From Sphingomonas nostoxanthinifaciens (GTDB lineage: Bacteria > Pseudomonadota > Alphaproteobacteria > Sphingomonadales > Sphingomonadaceae), in contig NZ_CP082839.1 in assembly GCF_019930585.1 (NCBI RefSeq), positions 2,228,001 through 2,292,000 on the forward strand: a stretch of 64,000 bases of DNA, written 5' to 3'. Below are positions 63,245 through 64,000 of this stretch, in pieces (position 1 is the first letter of the stretch; every line of letters starts with the position of its first letter). Below the pieces are notes generated by a model. It did not search any database and was not told the DNA's origin. It saw only the letters and a list, made by a program, of their open reading frames with translations. Position numbers and translations under genes: made by a program.

Positions 63245-64000
63245 ATGGTTCGGAAGAAGTTGTTGGGATTGGCCGCGGGCGCGGCAATGGCGCTGGTGGG
63301 CGCGTCGGTGTCGCTGGCGCAGCAGACGGTTGCGCCCGCCGCGCCTTCGGCGGCGGTAAAGAGCCCGCTCAAGGGCAGCTGGGGCCCCGCCCCCGCGCGC
63401 AACTCCAGCGAAAGCGTCGGCCCGTTCCGCAAGCTGGTGATCCGCGGCGCGACCTTGATCGACGGTTCGGGCGGCCCGCCAATGGGGCCGATCGACATCG
63501 TGATCGAGGGCAACCGCATCGTCGCGGTCAATCAGGCCGGCTGGCCGGGCCTGCCGATGAAGGCCGATCGCGAGCCGCGCGACGCGGATTACGAGATCGA
63601 TGCGCACGGCATGTACGTGATGCCGGGCTTCATCGACTGCCACGTCCACGGCGCGGGCACCGACAAGGCACCCGACCTCGGCTATAATTACAAGCTTTGG
63701 CTGGCGCACGGCGTGACGACGGTGCGCGGCGTGCCGCTTGCGTCGCCCGAAATGGCCTCGAGCGAGAAGAACCGCTCCGCGCGCAACGAGATCGCCGCAC
63801 CGCGCATCTTCAACTATCAGACGCTCGGCGCCGGCTGGAGCGGCGGCACGGTCGACACCGTCGAGAAGGCGCGCGCCTGGGTGCAGTGGGCCGCGAAGAA
63901 CAATATCGACGGCATCAAGTTCTTCAACCGTCCGAACGAGACCCCGGAGATCACGTCCGCCGCGATCGACGAGGCGCACAAGCACAACATGGGCACCGTC
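63245..64000 (+). CDS. secreted amidohydrolase-superfamily protein, cut by window end
   Basis: The first 252 residues of a protein closely similar to the one at 59964-61652. It has a signal peptide (about 1-25) followed by GPFRKLVIRGATLIDGSG, the HxH motif in GFIDCHVHG, KLWLAHGVTTVRGVPL, and a lysine in DGIKFFN. The C-terminal half with the remaining metal ligands lies beyond base 64000. It starts 65 bases after the M24-like gene, so the three genes are likely one operon. Confidence 0.86.
   Translation, partial: MVRKKLLGLAAGAAMALVGASVSLAQQTVAPAAPSAAVKSPLKGSWGPAPARNSSESVGPFRKLVIRGATLIDGSGGPPMGPIDIVIEGNRIVAVNQAGWPGLPMKADREPRDADYEIDAHGMYVMPGFIDCHVHGAGTDKAPDLGYNYKLWLAHGVTTVRGVPLASPEMASSEKNRSARNEIAAPRIFNYQTLGAGWSGGTVDTVEKARAWVQWAAKNNIDGIKFFNRPNETPEITSAAIDEAHKHNMGTV

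Overview
The window is high-GC chromosomal DNA whose gene content and protein style point to an alphaproteobacterium of the Sphingomonadaceae (Sphingomonas-like). The indications are several large TonB-dependent receptors, a fused IspDF, a CyoABCD quinol oxidase, DUF885 proteins, and a repeat hairpin of the type common in sphingomonad genomes. Genus-level placement is an inference. Genes are densely packed, often with ATGA or TGATG stop/start overlaps.

Layout. 0-6 kb: the tail of a glycoside-hydrolase-like gene, a small membrane protein, a secreted metallophosphoesterase, and a complete FecI/FecR/FecA-type signalling cassette. 6-16 kb: glmS, the cyoABCD operon (minus strand), a secreted DUF885 protein and a CPA2 K+/H+ antiporter. 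16-28 kb: mostly housekeeping genes, namely oxyR, ispDF, pncC, a RatA/COQ10-like gene, tRNA-Arg(CCU), a YbaK-like gene, lipA, a beta-carbonic anhydrase, an Uma2 protein, ettA, a cupin and an APC permease. 28-31 kb: a glycine-rich exported protein, a secreted hypothetical and a secreted amidohydrolase.

30.7-48.8 kb is a catabolic island and the most interesting part. It holds a nitrilase, a flavin reductase, a gentisate 1,2-dioxygenase, an FAH-family hydrolase, a hotdog thioesterase, two MarR regulators, a fused salicylyl-CoA 5-hydroxylase/old-yellow-enzyme protein, an isatin-hydrolase-like cyclase, and a two-gene indolepyruvate-oxidoreductase-like TPP enzyme. A long minus-strand operon follows: DUF885, DUF3311, Na+ symporter, a three-gene HcnABC/opine-oxidase-like dehydrogenase, VOC, Rid and SnoaL. 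Read together, the first block suggests an isatin-type ring or arylglyoxylate being opened, oxidatively decarboxylated to an aroyl-CoA, 5-hydroxylated, released by the thioesterase, and cleaved as gentisate or 5-hydroxyanthranilate. No aryl-CoA ligase is present, so the TPP enzyme would be the source of the CoA thioester. A near-identical 18-bp AT-rich element lies just upstream of both the dioxygenase and the hydroxylase, and is a likely MarR operator.

48.8-64 kb looks like an uptake and hydrolysis locus for amide or peptide-like compounds. It holds a DUF885 protein, three secreted imidazolonepropionase-type amidohydrolases (the last cut by the window end), two TonB-dependent receptors, a LysR regulator, a DapA-family lyase with a TTG start, and a Tat-exported M24-fold protein that has lost most of the family's metal ligands. 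Matching LysR-type boxes sit in two of its divergent promoter regions.
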